Shown here piece after piece: positions 17,693-24,114 of a stretch of 54,856 nt of DNA. How positions within the stretch are numbered: position 1 is the first letter of the stretch; the number at the start of each line of letters is the position of its first letter. Origin of the DNA: Azospirillum brasilense (GTDB lineage Bacteria; Pseudomonadota; Alphaproteobacteria; Azospirillales; Azospirillaceae); NCBI RefSeq assembly GCF_003349955.1, contig NZ_QLKQ01000050.1, positions 1-54,856 of the forward strand, read 5' to 3'. The notes below the pieces were generated by a model. The model searched no databases. It was not told the origin of the DNA and worked only from the letters and a program-made list of their open reading frames with translations. Position numbers and translations under genes: made by a program.

Positions 17693-18421
17693 TCAGCGCG
17701 CGGAGGCGATGAAGCTCCGCAGTTCGGGGGTGCGGGGGTTGGCGAAGAGGTCCGCCGGCGGCCCCTCCTCCCAGACGCGGCCCTGGTGCATGAAGACGAT
17801 CTTGGAGGCGACGTTGCGGGCGAAGCCCATCTCGTGGGTGACCAGGACCATCGTCATGCCCTGGCGCGCCATGTCCTCCATCACCTTCAGAACCTCGCCG
17901 ACCAGCTCCGGGTCGAGGGCCGAGGTCACCTCGTCGAACAGCATCAGCTGCGGCCCCATGGCGAGGCAGCGGGCGATGGCGACGCGCTGCTGCTGCCCGC
18001 CCGAGAGCTGGGCCGGATAGGCGTCGATCTTGTCGGCCAGCCCGACGCGGGCCAGCACGTCCAGCGCCAGCGCCCGGCCCTCCGCCTTGGCGATCCGCTT
18101 GTTGAGGATCGGGGCGAGCGTGATGTTGCGCTCCACCGTCATGTGCGGGAACAGGTTGAAGGCCTGGAAGACGATGCCGACGCGCTGGCGGAAGCCGCGC
18201 AGGTTCGGCATGTCGGTGCGCACCGGCTGGCCCTCCACCGTGATCTCGCCGCCGTCGATGCGCTCCAGCGCGTTGATGCAGCGCAGCAGGGTCGATTTGC
18301 CGGAGCCCGACTTGCCGATGATGGTTACGATCTCGCCCTCGTCGATGCTGAGCGAAACCCCCTTGAGCACCTCGATGGAACCGTAGCTCTTGGTAACGTT
18401 CTTGATGTCAACGAGCGCCAT
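17693..18421 (-). CDS. Polar amino acid ABC transporter ATPase (GlnQ/HisP type)
   Basis: 242 aa. It contains Walker A GKSGSGKST near residue 37, the signature LSGGQQQR, Walker B LMLFDEVTSALDPE and the switch VTHEMGFAR. The LFDEVTSALDPELVGEVL run is diagnostic of the polar amino acid subfamily. The upstream permease gene ends 14 bp inside this gene (stop at 18408), showing tight coupling. Confidence 0.94.
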   Translation of the reverse strand: MALVDIKNVTKSYGSIEVLKGVSLSIDEGEIVTIIGKSGSGKSTLLRCINALERIDGGEITVEGQPVRTDMPNLRGFRQRVGIVFQAFNLFPHMTVERNITLAPILNKRIAKAEGRALALDVLARVGLADKIDAYPAQLSGGQQQRVAIARCLAMGPQLMLFDEVTSALDPELVGEVLKVMEDMARQGMTMVLVTHEMGFARNVASKIVFMHQGRVWEEGPPADLFANPRTPELRSFIASAR

Positions 18422-19058
18422 TGAGACGGGCCTCCAGGGAACGCGCCCACAGGGTGAGCGGCAGGCAGGCGGCGAAGTAGATCGCCGCGACGATCGAGTA
18501 GACCAGCAGGGGCTGGAAGGTGGCGGCGCTGACCAGCTGGCCGGCGCGGGCGAGTTCGACGAAGCCGACGATGGAGGCCAGCGACGTGCCCTTGATGAGC
18601 TGGACCAGGAAGCCGACGGTCGGCGGCAGCGCCATGCGGAAGGCCTGCGGGGCGATGACGTAGCGGAACTGGTGCCAGGTCGACAGGCCGAGGCAGGCGG
18701 CGGCCTCCCATTGCTCGTGCTTCACCGCCTCGATGCCGCCGCGCCAGATCTCGCCGAGGAAGGAGGCGGTGTAGACGGTCATGGCGATGCCGACGGCGAC
18801 CAGCGGCGGCATCTCCACCCCGAGGAAGACCGGCATGCCGAAGTAGAAGAACATCAGCAGGCCGAGCAGCGGGACGCCCTGGACAAGCTGGAGAAAGGCG
18901 GTGGCGGTCCAGCGCAGCGCGCGGCGGGCGCTGGTCCGCATCAGGGCCAGCCCCAACGCCAGCGGAGCGCCGAAGGCGAGCGCGATGAGGACGAGGACGC
19001 CCGTCCATTGCAGCGCGCTGAGCAGCGACAGGAAGTCGGCGAGGGAAAAGGAACGCAT
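18408..19058 (-). CDS. Polar amino acid ABC permease 1 (HisM/GlnP type)
   Basis: 216 aa, starting at ATG 19058 (RSFSLADFLSLLSALQWTGV). It has five or so hydrophobic segments and the EAA loop region (GGIEAVKHEQWEAAACLGLS, then FRYVIAPQAFRMALPP) that contacts the ATPase. It forms a heterodimer with the second permease. The long open frame that extends upstream of 19058 is a GC-rich artefact. Confidence 0.92.
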   Translation of the reverse strand: MRSFSLADFLSLLSALQWTGVLVLIALAFGAPLALGLALMRTSARRALRWTATAFLQLVQGVPLLGLLMFFYFGMPVFLGVEMPPLVAVGIAMTVYTASFLGEIWRGGIEAVKHEQWEAAACLGLSTWHQFRYVIAPQAFRMALPPTVGFLVQLIKGTSLASIVGFVELARAGQLVSAATFQPLLVYSIVAAIYFAACLPLTLWARSLEARLNGAR

Positions 19059-19072
19059 GGCCGGTGTCTCCG

Positions 19073-19741
19073 TCAGCGCCGCACCGGCCAGCGGAAGGCG
19101 AGGTGCCCCACCGCGGCGAACAGCAGTTTGAAGATCATCACCAGGGCGAAGTAGATGCCGCAGATCACGGCATAGACCTCGAAGCTGCGGTAGGTGCGCG
19201 TCTCGATGAAGCCGCCGGTGTGGAACAGCTCCTCCGCCGAGATCTGCGAGGCCAGCGAGGTGCCGAGCAGCAGCAGGACGAACTGGCTGGTGAAGGCGGG
19301 ATAGACGCTGCGCAGGGCGGGCGGCAGCACGACGTGGCGGAACACCTGCCAGCGGGTGAGCCCCAGGCACTGCCCGGCCTCGACCTGGCTGCCGGGAATG
19401 GCGTCGAGCCCGGCCCGGACGATCTCGGTGCAGTAGGCGCCGAAATAGAGGCCGAGCGCGATCGCCGCCGCCTCGAAGGCGCCCATCCGCAGGCCGAAGC
19501 CGGGCAGCACGAAGAAGACCACGAAGAGCTGGATCAGCGACGGCGTGTTGCGGATCAGCTCGACGTAGCCGCGGATCGCCCAGCGCACCGGGCGCGGCCC
19601 GCCGCGCACCGCCGCCGCCCCGGCGACGCCGATGGCGGTGCCGATCAGCGCGGCGACCAGGGTCAGCAGCAGCGTGTGCAGCGTGCCGTCGATCAGCTGG
19701 TCCTGGTAGCGCAGGAGCTGCTGGAAATTCAATGTCTGCAT
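19073..19741 (-). CDS. Polar amino acid ABC permease 2
   Basis: 222 aa, same family as the adjacent permease: EIVRAGLDAIPGSQVEAGQC and FRHVVLPPALRSVYPAF form the EAA loop. Hydrophobic segments are spread along the protein. It begins 21 bp after the deaminase stop and ends 14 bp before permease 1. Confidence 0.92.
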   Translation of the reverse strand: MQTLNFQQLLRYQDQLIDGTLHTLLLTLVAALIGTAIGVAGAAAVRGGPRPVRWAIRGYVELIRNTPSLIQLFVVFFVLPGFGLRMGAFEAAAIALGLYFGAYCTEIVRAGLDAIPGSQVEAGQCLGLTRWQVFRHVVLPPALRSVYPAFTSQFVLLLLGTSLASQISAEELFHTGGFIETRTYRSFEVYAVICGIYFALVMIFKLLFAAVGHLAFRWPVRR

Positions 19742-19762
19742 GGCGTGTCGGACCGCCTTGGA

Positions 19763-21049
19763 TCAGCCGAAGAAGGTGCGGTAGGCGCTGCGGACCCGCC
19801 CATCGGCGCCGAGGCCGAACAGCACCCGCCAGCGGTCGATGCAGGTGCAGGGGTGGGAGATTCCGAATTCGACGATGTCGCCGACCGTGAGACCGTGGCC
19901 GCCCGGCACGGCGACGAAGGCGTGCTGGTCGTTCAGCCGGGTCACCCGCAGGCCCTCCGCGGAGAGCGCGGCGCCGTCGCGGTGGACCCGCAGGGGGCGG
20001 GGCAGGCCCTGGTCGAAGGAGGCGTCGCGCATGCCGAAGCCGCAGATGGCCAGTTCCGGCTCCGGCCGGGTCAGCACCTCCGCCCACAGGCGCAGGGCCG
20101 GGCGGAAATCGGCCGCCGTGGCGCCGCCGCAGGCGAACCCTTGCCGGGCGTCGAGCGCGCCGAGCGCGCGTTCGTAGACGCCGTGGTCGTGGAAGAAGAT
20201 GGCGCCGCTGCGCAGCACCAGCGTGGCGTTGCCATCGGCTTCGGCGACCGGTGCCAGACCGGTCACCACCATGTCGAAGAAGGCGGAGCCGCCGGCGGTG
20301 AGCAGCAGCGGCCGCTCCGGGGCCAGCGCGCGTACCAGGGCGAAGGTCTCCGCCGTCCGGTCCATCAGGGCGGCGATGTTGGCGGCGGTCTCGGCCGGAT
20401 CGGCGGTGGCGACCGCCCCTTCGTAGGTGGCGACGCCGTCGAGGACGAGAAGGCCGGGATGGCGGACGACCGCGGCGAGGATCGCGTCCACCGCCGCCCG
20501 GTCGCGGGCACCGGCGCGGCCGGCGCCGACCTCGACCAGGACCGGCAGCCGCCGCCCGGCGGCCCGCGCCGCGGCGGCGAGCGTCTCGACCGCGGCGGGG
20601 GAGTCGGCGAAGGCGCGCAGGTCGGCGTCGGGGTGGGCGGCGAGCAGCGCGCCCAGCCGCTCGCCGCTGGCCCGGCCGCCGATCTCGTTGGCGAGGATCA
20701 GCCGGGTCACGCCGGCGCGCAGCAGAACGGCGGCCTGTTGCAGGTTGGCGACGGTGGCGCCCCAGGCCCCGGCCTCCACCAGGGCGGAGGCGATCTGCGG
20801 GGCCATCGGCGTCTTGGCATGCGGGGCCAGAGCCACACCGTGACGGCGCGCGTAGGCAAAGATCAGGTCGCGGTTGGCGGCGAAGGCCTCCTCGTCGAGC
20901 GTCAGCACCGGGAGCGCCATGTCACCGGCGGCCGGCCTCCAGCCCAGGGCGCCGACATCGCGCAGCCGCAGCGGCGCCCTTCCGGGCGGTACCCCCCGGA
21001 TGCTGTCGTCCAAAGGGCTGTCGAGCAGGGCATCGAGAAACAGGCTCAT
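19763..21049 (-). CDS. PLP-dependent amino acid deaminase / D-serine dehydratase-like (DSD1 family)
   Basis: 428 aa. The N-terminal alanine-racemase-like barrel carries the PLP lysine in APHAKTPMAP near residue 79. Near the C-terminus, GDIVEFGISHPCTCIDRW carries the His-x-Cys zinc motif of D-serine dehydratase and D-threonine aldolase relatives. Family members act on D-serine, D-threonine or beta-hydroxyaspartate; this longer form is usually annotated simply as amino acid deaminase. It is the first gene after the LacI-controlled promoter. With RidA downstream, a deamination giving an enamine/imine is the simplest reading; substrate not proven. Confidence 0.86.
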   Translation of the reverse strand: MSLFLDALLDSPLDDSIRGVPPGRAPLRLRDVGALGWRPAAGDMALPVLTLDEEAFAANRDLIFAYARRHGVALAPHAKTPMAPQIASALVEAGAWGATVANLQQAAVLLRAGVTRLILANEIGGRASGERLGALLAAHPDADLRAFADSPAAVETLAAAARAAGRRLPVLVEVGAGRAGARDRAAVDAILAAVVRHPGLLVLDGVATYEGAVATADPAETAANIAALMDRTAETFALVRALAPERPLLLTAGGSAFFDMVVTGLAPVAEADGNATLVLRSGAIFFHDHGVYERALGALDARQGFACGGATAADFRPALRLWAEVLTRPEPELAICGFGMRDASFDQGLPRPLRVHRDGAALSAEGLRVTRLNDQHAFVAVPGGHGLTVGDIVEFGISHPCTCIDRWRVLFGLGADGRVRSAYRTFFG

Positions 21050-21100
21050 GGGGCAATCCTGACCGGCCAGATGAGGGCAAGGCGATGAACGTGATCGCTA

Positions 21101-21149
21101 ATGACAACGTTATCATATCGTCGTTTTGGTTGGATGACAACGTTGTCAT
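21101..21149 (-). promoter_or_regulatory. Promoter with two LacI-type operators over -35 and -10
   Basis: Read on the minus strand, TTGTCA (21135-21140) and TATGAT (21112-21117) are separated by exactly 17 bp, a good sigma-70 promoter. ATGACAACGTTGTCAT (21134-21149) is a perfect 16-bp palindrome with a central CG and covers the -35. ATGACAACGTTATCAT (21101-21116) has one asymmetric position and covers the -10. The centres are 33 bp apart, about three helical turns, allowing both sites to be bound on one face. The operon encoded from 21049 ends with a LacI-family gene, the likely ligand-responsive repressor. The symmetry and spacing are seen; the protein-site match is inferred. Confidence 0.85.
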
Positions 21150-21510
21150 GATGGTTTTATGAAATTTTATTCTTTCATGAGCGATTCCGGGGATGCCGCG
21201 CCGGACAGGGGGCCCGCCCGTCGTCGCGCCGGCACGGCGTCCGGCGCCAAACAGCGGTGTGGCGTTGATGAAAACGCCAACGCCCTTGCCGAAAGCGCGA
21301 CGGTCCGCCCAGTTGTCCTGTGCGGGTCGGCCGGCGGCTCGCGCCGCGCTGCGGCAGTTTGGTTCTGCCCGCTTTGGGTGTGGGCGGGGCGGCGCCCGTC
21401 TGCTAAGGAAGGCGGGCGCGGCCACCGGTCGCGGTTGACGGGAATGCGAAGGGCGGGGAGCGCGTGTCCTCAGGTAACCTCACGAAAGACCAAGGCCTTT
21501 CATGTGTTGA

Positions 21511-21555
21511 TGGTCGGCCGGTCCGTGATCGGCCTGTCCATGGTCGGGCGGTGCA
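21511..21555 (+). repeat. Three imperfect 15-bp tandem repeats upstream of a TetR gene
   Basis: TGGTCGGCCGGTCCG, TGATCGGCCTGTCCA and TGGTCGGGCGGTGCA lie end to end and stop 9 bp before the TetR start. They could be protein-binding repeats or simple slippage products. The rest of the 515-bp gap (21050-21564) holds the LacI promoter, an AT-rich inverted repeat ATGAAA-N8-TTTCAT (21159-21178) and otherwise nothing I recognise. Confidence 0.7.
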
Positions 21556-21564
21556 GGCACAGTC

Positions 21565-22185
21565 ATGATGACGGAATCGCCTGCCTTCAACCGGATCATC
21601 GACACGGCGGCGCGGCTTTTCGCGGCCCAGGGCTTCGCGGCGACCTCGATCGAGCAGGTCGCGTCCGCCTGCGGCGTGGGGAAGGACACGATCCATCGGC
21701 GCTTTCCGTCGAAGGGCGCGCTCTTCGCCGCGGTGGTCGAGCGCATGCGCACGCGGACCTTGGACGGCCTCCAGGCCGAGATCGACGGCGGCGGCGACGG
21801 CGACGCGCTGTCGCGGTTGAAACGGGTCGCCCGCTGGTTTCTTGCCGTCGCCTTCGAACCGGACAGGATCGCGCTGAACCGGATCGCCCTGAGCGAGGCG
21901 ATCCTCCTCGGCGAGGGCCGGCGTGACCCGTGGGAGAGCGACCCGATCACCGACCGGCTGGTCGCCCTGGTCGCCGCCGCGCAGTGGGACGGCATGCTGG
22001 GCGGCGACGACCCCCGCATGATCGCCGCCCACCTGCTGCACTCCATCGTGCTGGGACCGTCGAACGACGCCATGCTGGGTCGCGAGACCTACGCGTCCCC
22101 AGAGGCCCGGGACCGGTTCTTCGATCGGGCCTGGACCCTGTTCCTGCACGGGGCGGGACGCTCGCCGCCGGCCGCCGCCCGCTGA
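21565..22185 (+). CDS. TetR family transcriptional regulator
   Basis: 206 aa. The DNA-binding domain is at about residues 8-55 (IIDTAARLFAAQGFAATSIE, then CGVGKDTIHRRFPSKGALF). The C-terminal part is a helical domain like that of AcrR/TetR_C relatives. Two in-frame ATGs (21565, 21568) are possible. No target gene is adjacent in the same direction, and it is convergent with the XRE fragment, so it may act elsewhere. The 15-bp repeats just upstream could be its own control region. Confidence 0.9.
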   Translation: MMTESPAFNRIIDTAARLFAAQGFAATSIEQVASACGVGKDTIHRRFPSKGALFAAVVERMRTRTLDGLQAEIDGGGDGDALSRLKRVARWFLAVAFEPDRIALNRIALSEAILLGEGRRDPWESDPITDRLVALVAAAQWDGMLGGDDPRMIAAHLLHSIVLGPSNDAMLGRETYASPEARDRFFDRAWTLFLHGAGRSPPAAAR

Positions 22186-22208
22186 GCCGTCTCCTGGACC
22201 GGCTCCCA

Positions 22209-22248
22209 CCGCGCCGACGGTCCGCGCGGCCTGGGCGGTGTCCCCCAG
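22209..22248. terminator. Two small hairpins between convergent TetR and XRE genes
   Basis: CCGCGC (22209-22214) pairs with GCGCGG (22224-22229), and CTGGG (22231-22235) with CCCAG (22244-22248). No T-tract follows. They may reduce read-through between the two genes; modest support. Confidence 0.35.
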
Positions 22249-22279
22249 AGCAGCCCACCAGAGCGACCGATCGTTTTCG

Positions 22280-22537
22280 TCATTGGCCGCAGGAATTGCT
22301 CCGGCCCGTCCCGGCCTTGCGGTGGGACGGGCCTTCCTTGCGCGGCGCGAAGAAGTCGGACAGTTCGACGGGGAAGCTGTCGAGGATTTTCTTCAGCGAC
22401 GCGACGGACGGGCTGGTCTTCTCCTTTTCGATCAGCGAGATCAAGGCGTTGCTGATGCCCGCCCGGCGCGCCAGGGCGCGCTGCGACAGGCCGTGCGCCT
22501 CGCGCAGATCCTGCAACTTTCTTCCGATGTCGAGCAT
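22280..22537 (-). CDS. Short XRE-type helix-turn-helix protein, cupin domain missing
   Basis: 85 aa from ATG 22537. Residues 4-60 are a clean XRE helix-turn-helix (LREAHGLSQRALARRAGISN, then SLIEKEKTSPSVASLKKIL), followed by ELSDFFAP. This is exactly the N-terminal half of PuuR-like HTH-cupin regulators, which run to about 180-190 residues. Here the frame ends after 20 more polar residues, and no cupin coding is seen in any frame downstream. It is probably a deletion remnant, though a stand-alone DNA-binding protein is possible. No strong ribosome site is seen. Confidence 0.7.
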   Translation of the reverse strand: MLDIGRKLQDLREAHGLSQRALARRAGISNALISLIEKEKTSPSVASLKKILDSFPVELSDFFAPRKEGPSHRKAGTGRSNSCGQ

Positions 22538-22689
22538 GATGGATACACCCGGCTGGCGATGGGAACGGAAGGCTGTGCCGCAAGGATAGGCGATCCCACT
22601 CGACTCTTCCACAATAAGTGTGATTCTCGGACAAACAGCATTTCTTGTTTGTTCAATATCGCGGCGGTCTCCCGGTGATCTGCTCCACC

Positions 22690-22840
22690 GGCTGGTGTGA
22701 GTTGCGGGTGTCGATCCGCGCCTTCAGGAAGGGCAGATGCCGGTAGGAGTTGGCGTCAGGCCGCCGGCGGCCAGCGCGGTGTTCGGCTGGATGCATTCGG
22801 TGAACTCGACGATCCGGATGTCCAGCCCGTCGAACCGGAT
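22690..22840 (-). pseudogene. Fragment of a MetQ/NlpA-type binding lipoprotein gene, frameshifted
   Basis: On the minus strand one frame reads FDGLDIRIVEFTECIQPNTA then LAAGG, and the next frame continues DANSYRHLPFLKARID. Together these match the conserved core of NlpA/MetQ methionine-binding proteins (IVEF, then QPN.AL, then DAN..QH.PFL). A single-base change in the frame around 22757-22762 separates them. No start, lipobox or remaining 200 residues are found nearby. It is a decayed remnant. Confidence 0.65.
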
Positions 22841-22978
22841 CGGAAATCCACATCGACAATGGGAACAGCGTGACTCCGGTCGCGCGGCCGATCGTCAACG
22901 GCATCGTTCTGGGCAGCACCGACGCGCTGTGCTCCAGCGCAAGACCGCCCAGCTGGTCGGGCGGTCGGCAAATAAGAA

Positions 22979-23013
22979 TGCGACTTGTTCGCAATTGCCT
23001 TTTGCCCTATAGG
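22979..23013 (+). promoter_or_regulatory. Fur-like palindrome and promoter of the AraC gene
   Basis: TGCGACTTGTTCGCA (22979-22993) has 5-bp arms TGCGA/TCGCA, the form of iron-responsive boxes in alphaproteobacteria. It overlaps a candidate -35 TTGTTC (22986-22991), 17 bp before TATAGG (23008-23013). The ATG of the AraC gene is 61 bp further on. This would give iron-repressed expression of the regulator; the protein that binds is inferred. Confidence 0.5.
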
Positions 23014-23074
23014 TCTGGCGGCTCGGGGAAGGATTCCGGGGGTCCGTTCAATCCGGTGGCTGGGAGGCCGATCC

Positions 23075-23959
23075 ATGCCGTTCCATCCCAGAATGCAAAG
23101 CAGCACGGAAGGGATCACCATTCTCGGCGACCTTCAGTGGCGCGCCTGGAACGGGATGATCGCCGACATCTGGAACGTCGCCTGCGACCGGAACGGGCAG
23201 GGCGAGTATGTGTCCGAGGCGCCGCGGCTGGTGGTGGTCCTCGATCAGGTGGGTGAGGGCGGATTGCAGGTCACGGCCGCGCCCGGCCGCGGCGAGTCCG
23301 GCCGGCTCGGCCGGCGCGAGCCGCTGAGTTATGTGCCCGCCGGGCTGCGGGTGTGGTCGCGCACGCTCAACGTGCGCCGGCTCACCCATCTCGACCTCCA
23401 TTTCGACATGTCCGTGCTGGGGAGCCGCGTCGCGGAGGGGCTGGACCTCCGCGGCATGGACCGGCCGCGGTTGAATTTCGCGGACGACCGCCTGTTCGCG
23501 CTGGCCCGCCTGATCGCGGCGGAATGCCGGACATCGGCGAATCTGCACGACCTCTACGGCGAGAGCCTGATGGCCGCGCTGTTCGTCGGCCTCGCGCAGG
23601 CGGAACCCGTCGCCGAGCGCAAGCGGGGGCAGCTGCCGCCGCGCCAGTTGAAGCGCGTCACCGACTACATCGAGGAGCATTGCGGCCGTCCCATCCGTTT
23701 GCAGGAGCTGGCCGAGCTGACCGGCCTGTCCACCACCCATTTCTGCACCGCCTTCAAGGCATCGACCGGCCTGCCGCCCCACAAATGGCAGATGCGGGTC
23801 CGCGTGGAACGGGCCAAGAGCCTGCTGACCGGATCGGACACGACGCTGGCGGCGGCGGCGGTGATGGCGGGCTTCTCCGATCAGGCGCACCTGACGCGCG
23901 TCTTCCGCCAGATCGTCGGCACCACGCCCGCCGCGTGGCTGCGCAACCAGTGCGGCTGA
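23075..23959 (+). CDS. AraC family transcriptional regulator of the siderophore locus
   Basis: 294 aa from ATG 23075, chosen because GGGAGG lies 8 bp upstream; an earlier in-frame start at 22985 overlaps the promoter. The C-terminal 105 residues hold the two AraC helix-turn-helix units (IRLQELAELTGLSTTHFCTA, then LAAAAVMAGFSDQAHLTRVF). The N-terminal part resembles the sensor region of PchR-like regulators, which bind a ferri-siderophore and activate the receptor gene. It lies directly upstream of the TonB siderophore receptor, supporting that role. Confidence 0.88.
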   Translation: MPFHPRMQSSTEGITILGDLQWRAWNGMIADIWNVACDRNGQGEYVSEAPRLVVVLDQVGEGGLQVTAAPGRGESGRLGRREPLSYVPAGLRVWSRTLNVRRLTHLDLHFDMSVLGSRVAEGLDLRGMDRPRLNFADDRLFALARLIAAECRTSANLHDLYGESLMAALFVGLAQAEPVAERKRGQLPPRQLKRVTDYIEEHCGRPIRLQELAELTGLSTTHFCTAFKASTGLPPHKWQMRVRVERAKSLLTGSDTTLAAAAVMAGFSDQAHLTRVFRQIVGTTPAAWLRNQCG

Positions 23960-24050
23960 GCCCGCATCGCCCAACGCATCCTGGGACCGACGAATGCCGG
24001 AAGATCGTCCAACCCGTCCAAAGACCGTTCAATCGCACCCTGCATGCGCA

Positions 24051-24065
24051 TGCTAATCATTCGCA
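24051..24065 (+). promoter_or_regulatory. Fur-like box upstream of the siderophore receptor
   Basis: TGCTAATCATTCGCA matches the palindrome TGCGAATnATTCGCA with one mismatch, centred 57 bp before the receptor ATG at 24115. Position and form fit iron repression by a Fur-type protein. The rest of the 155-bp gap is otherwise featureless. Confidence 0.6.
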
Positions 24066-24114
24066 ACAACGAAGGCGTTTCGCGGATGCCGCATACAGTC
24101 CGAGGCCGATTGCG

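Noticed and set aside
15322..21049. Assignment as an ectoine utilisation operon
   Set aside because: Only the DoeB-like deacylase and Ehu-like transporter resemble it; DoeA/EutD and the later enzymes are missing, and a DSD1 deaminase is present instead.
21159..21926. Open frame of 255 codons between the LacI promoter and TetR gene
   Set aside because: No ribosome site or family match; it overlaps the TetR gene in another frame and has Arg-rich GC-shadow composition.
22985..23074. Earlier start for the AraC protein
   Set aside because: It would place the start inside the Fur-like box and promoter; the ATG at 23075 has GGGAGG at correct spacing.
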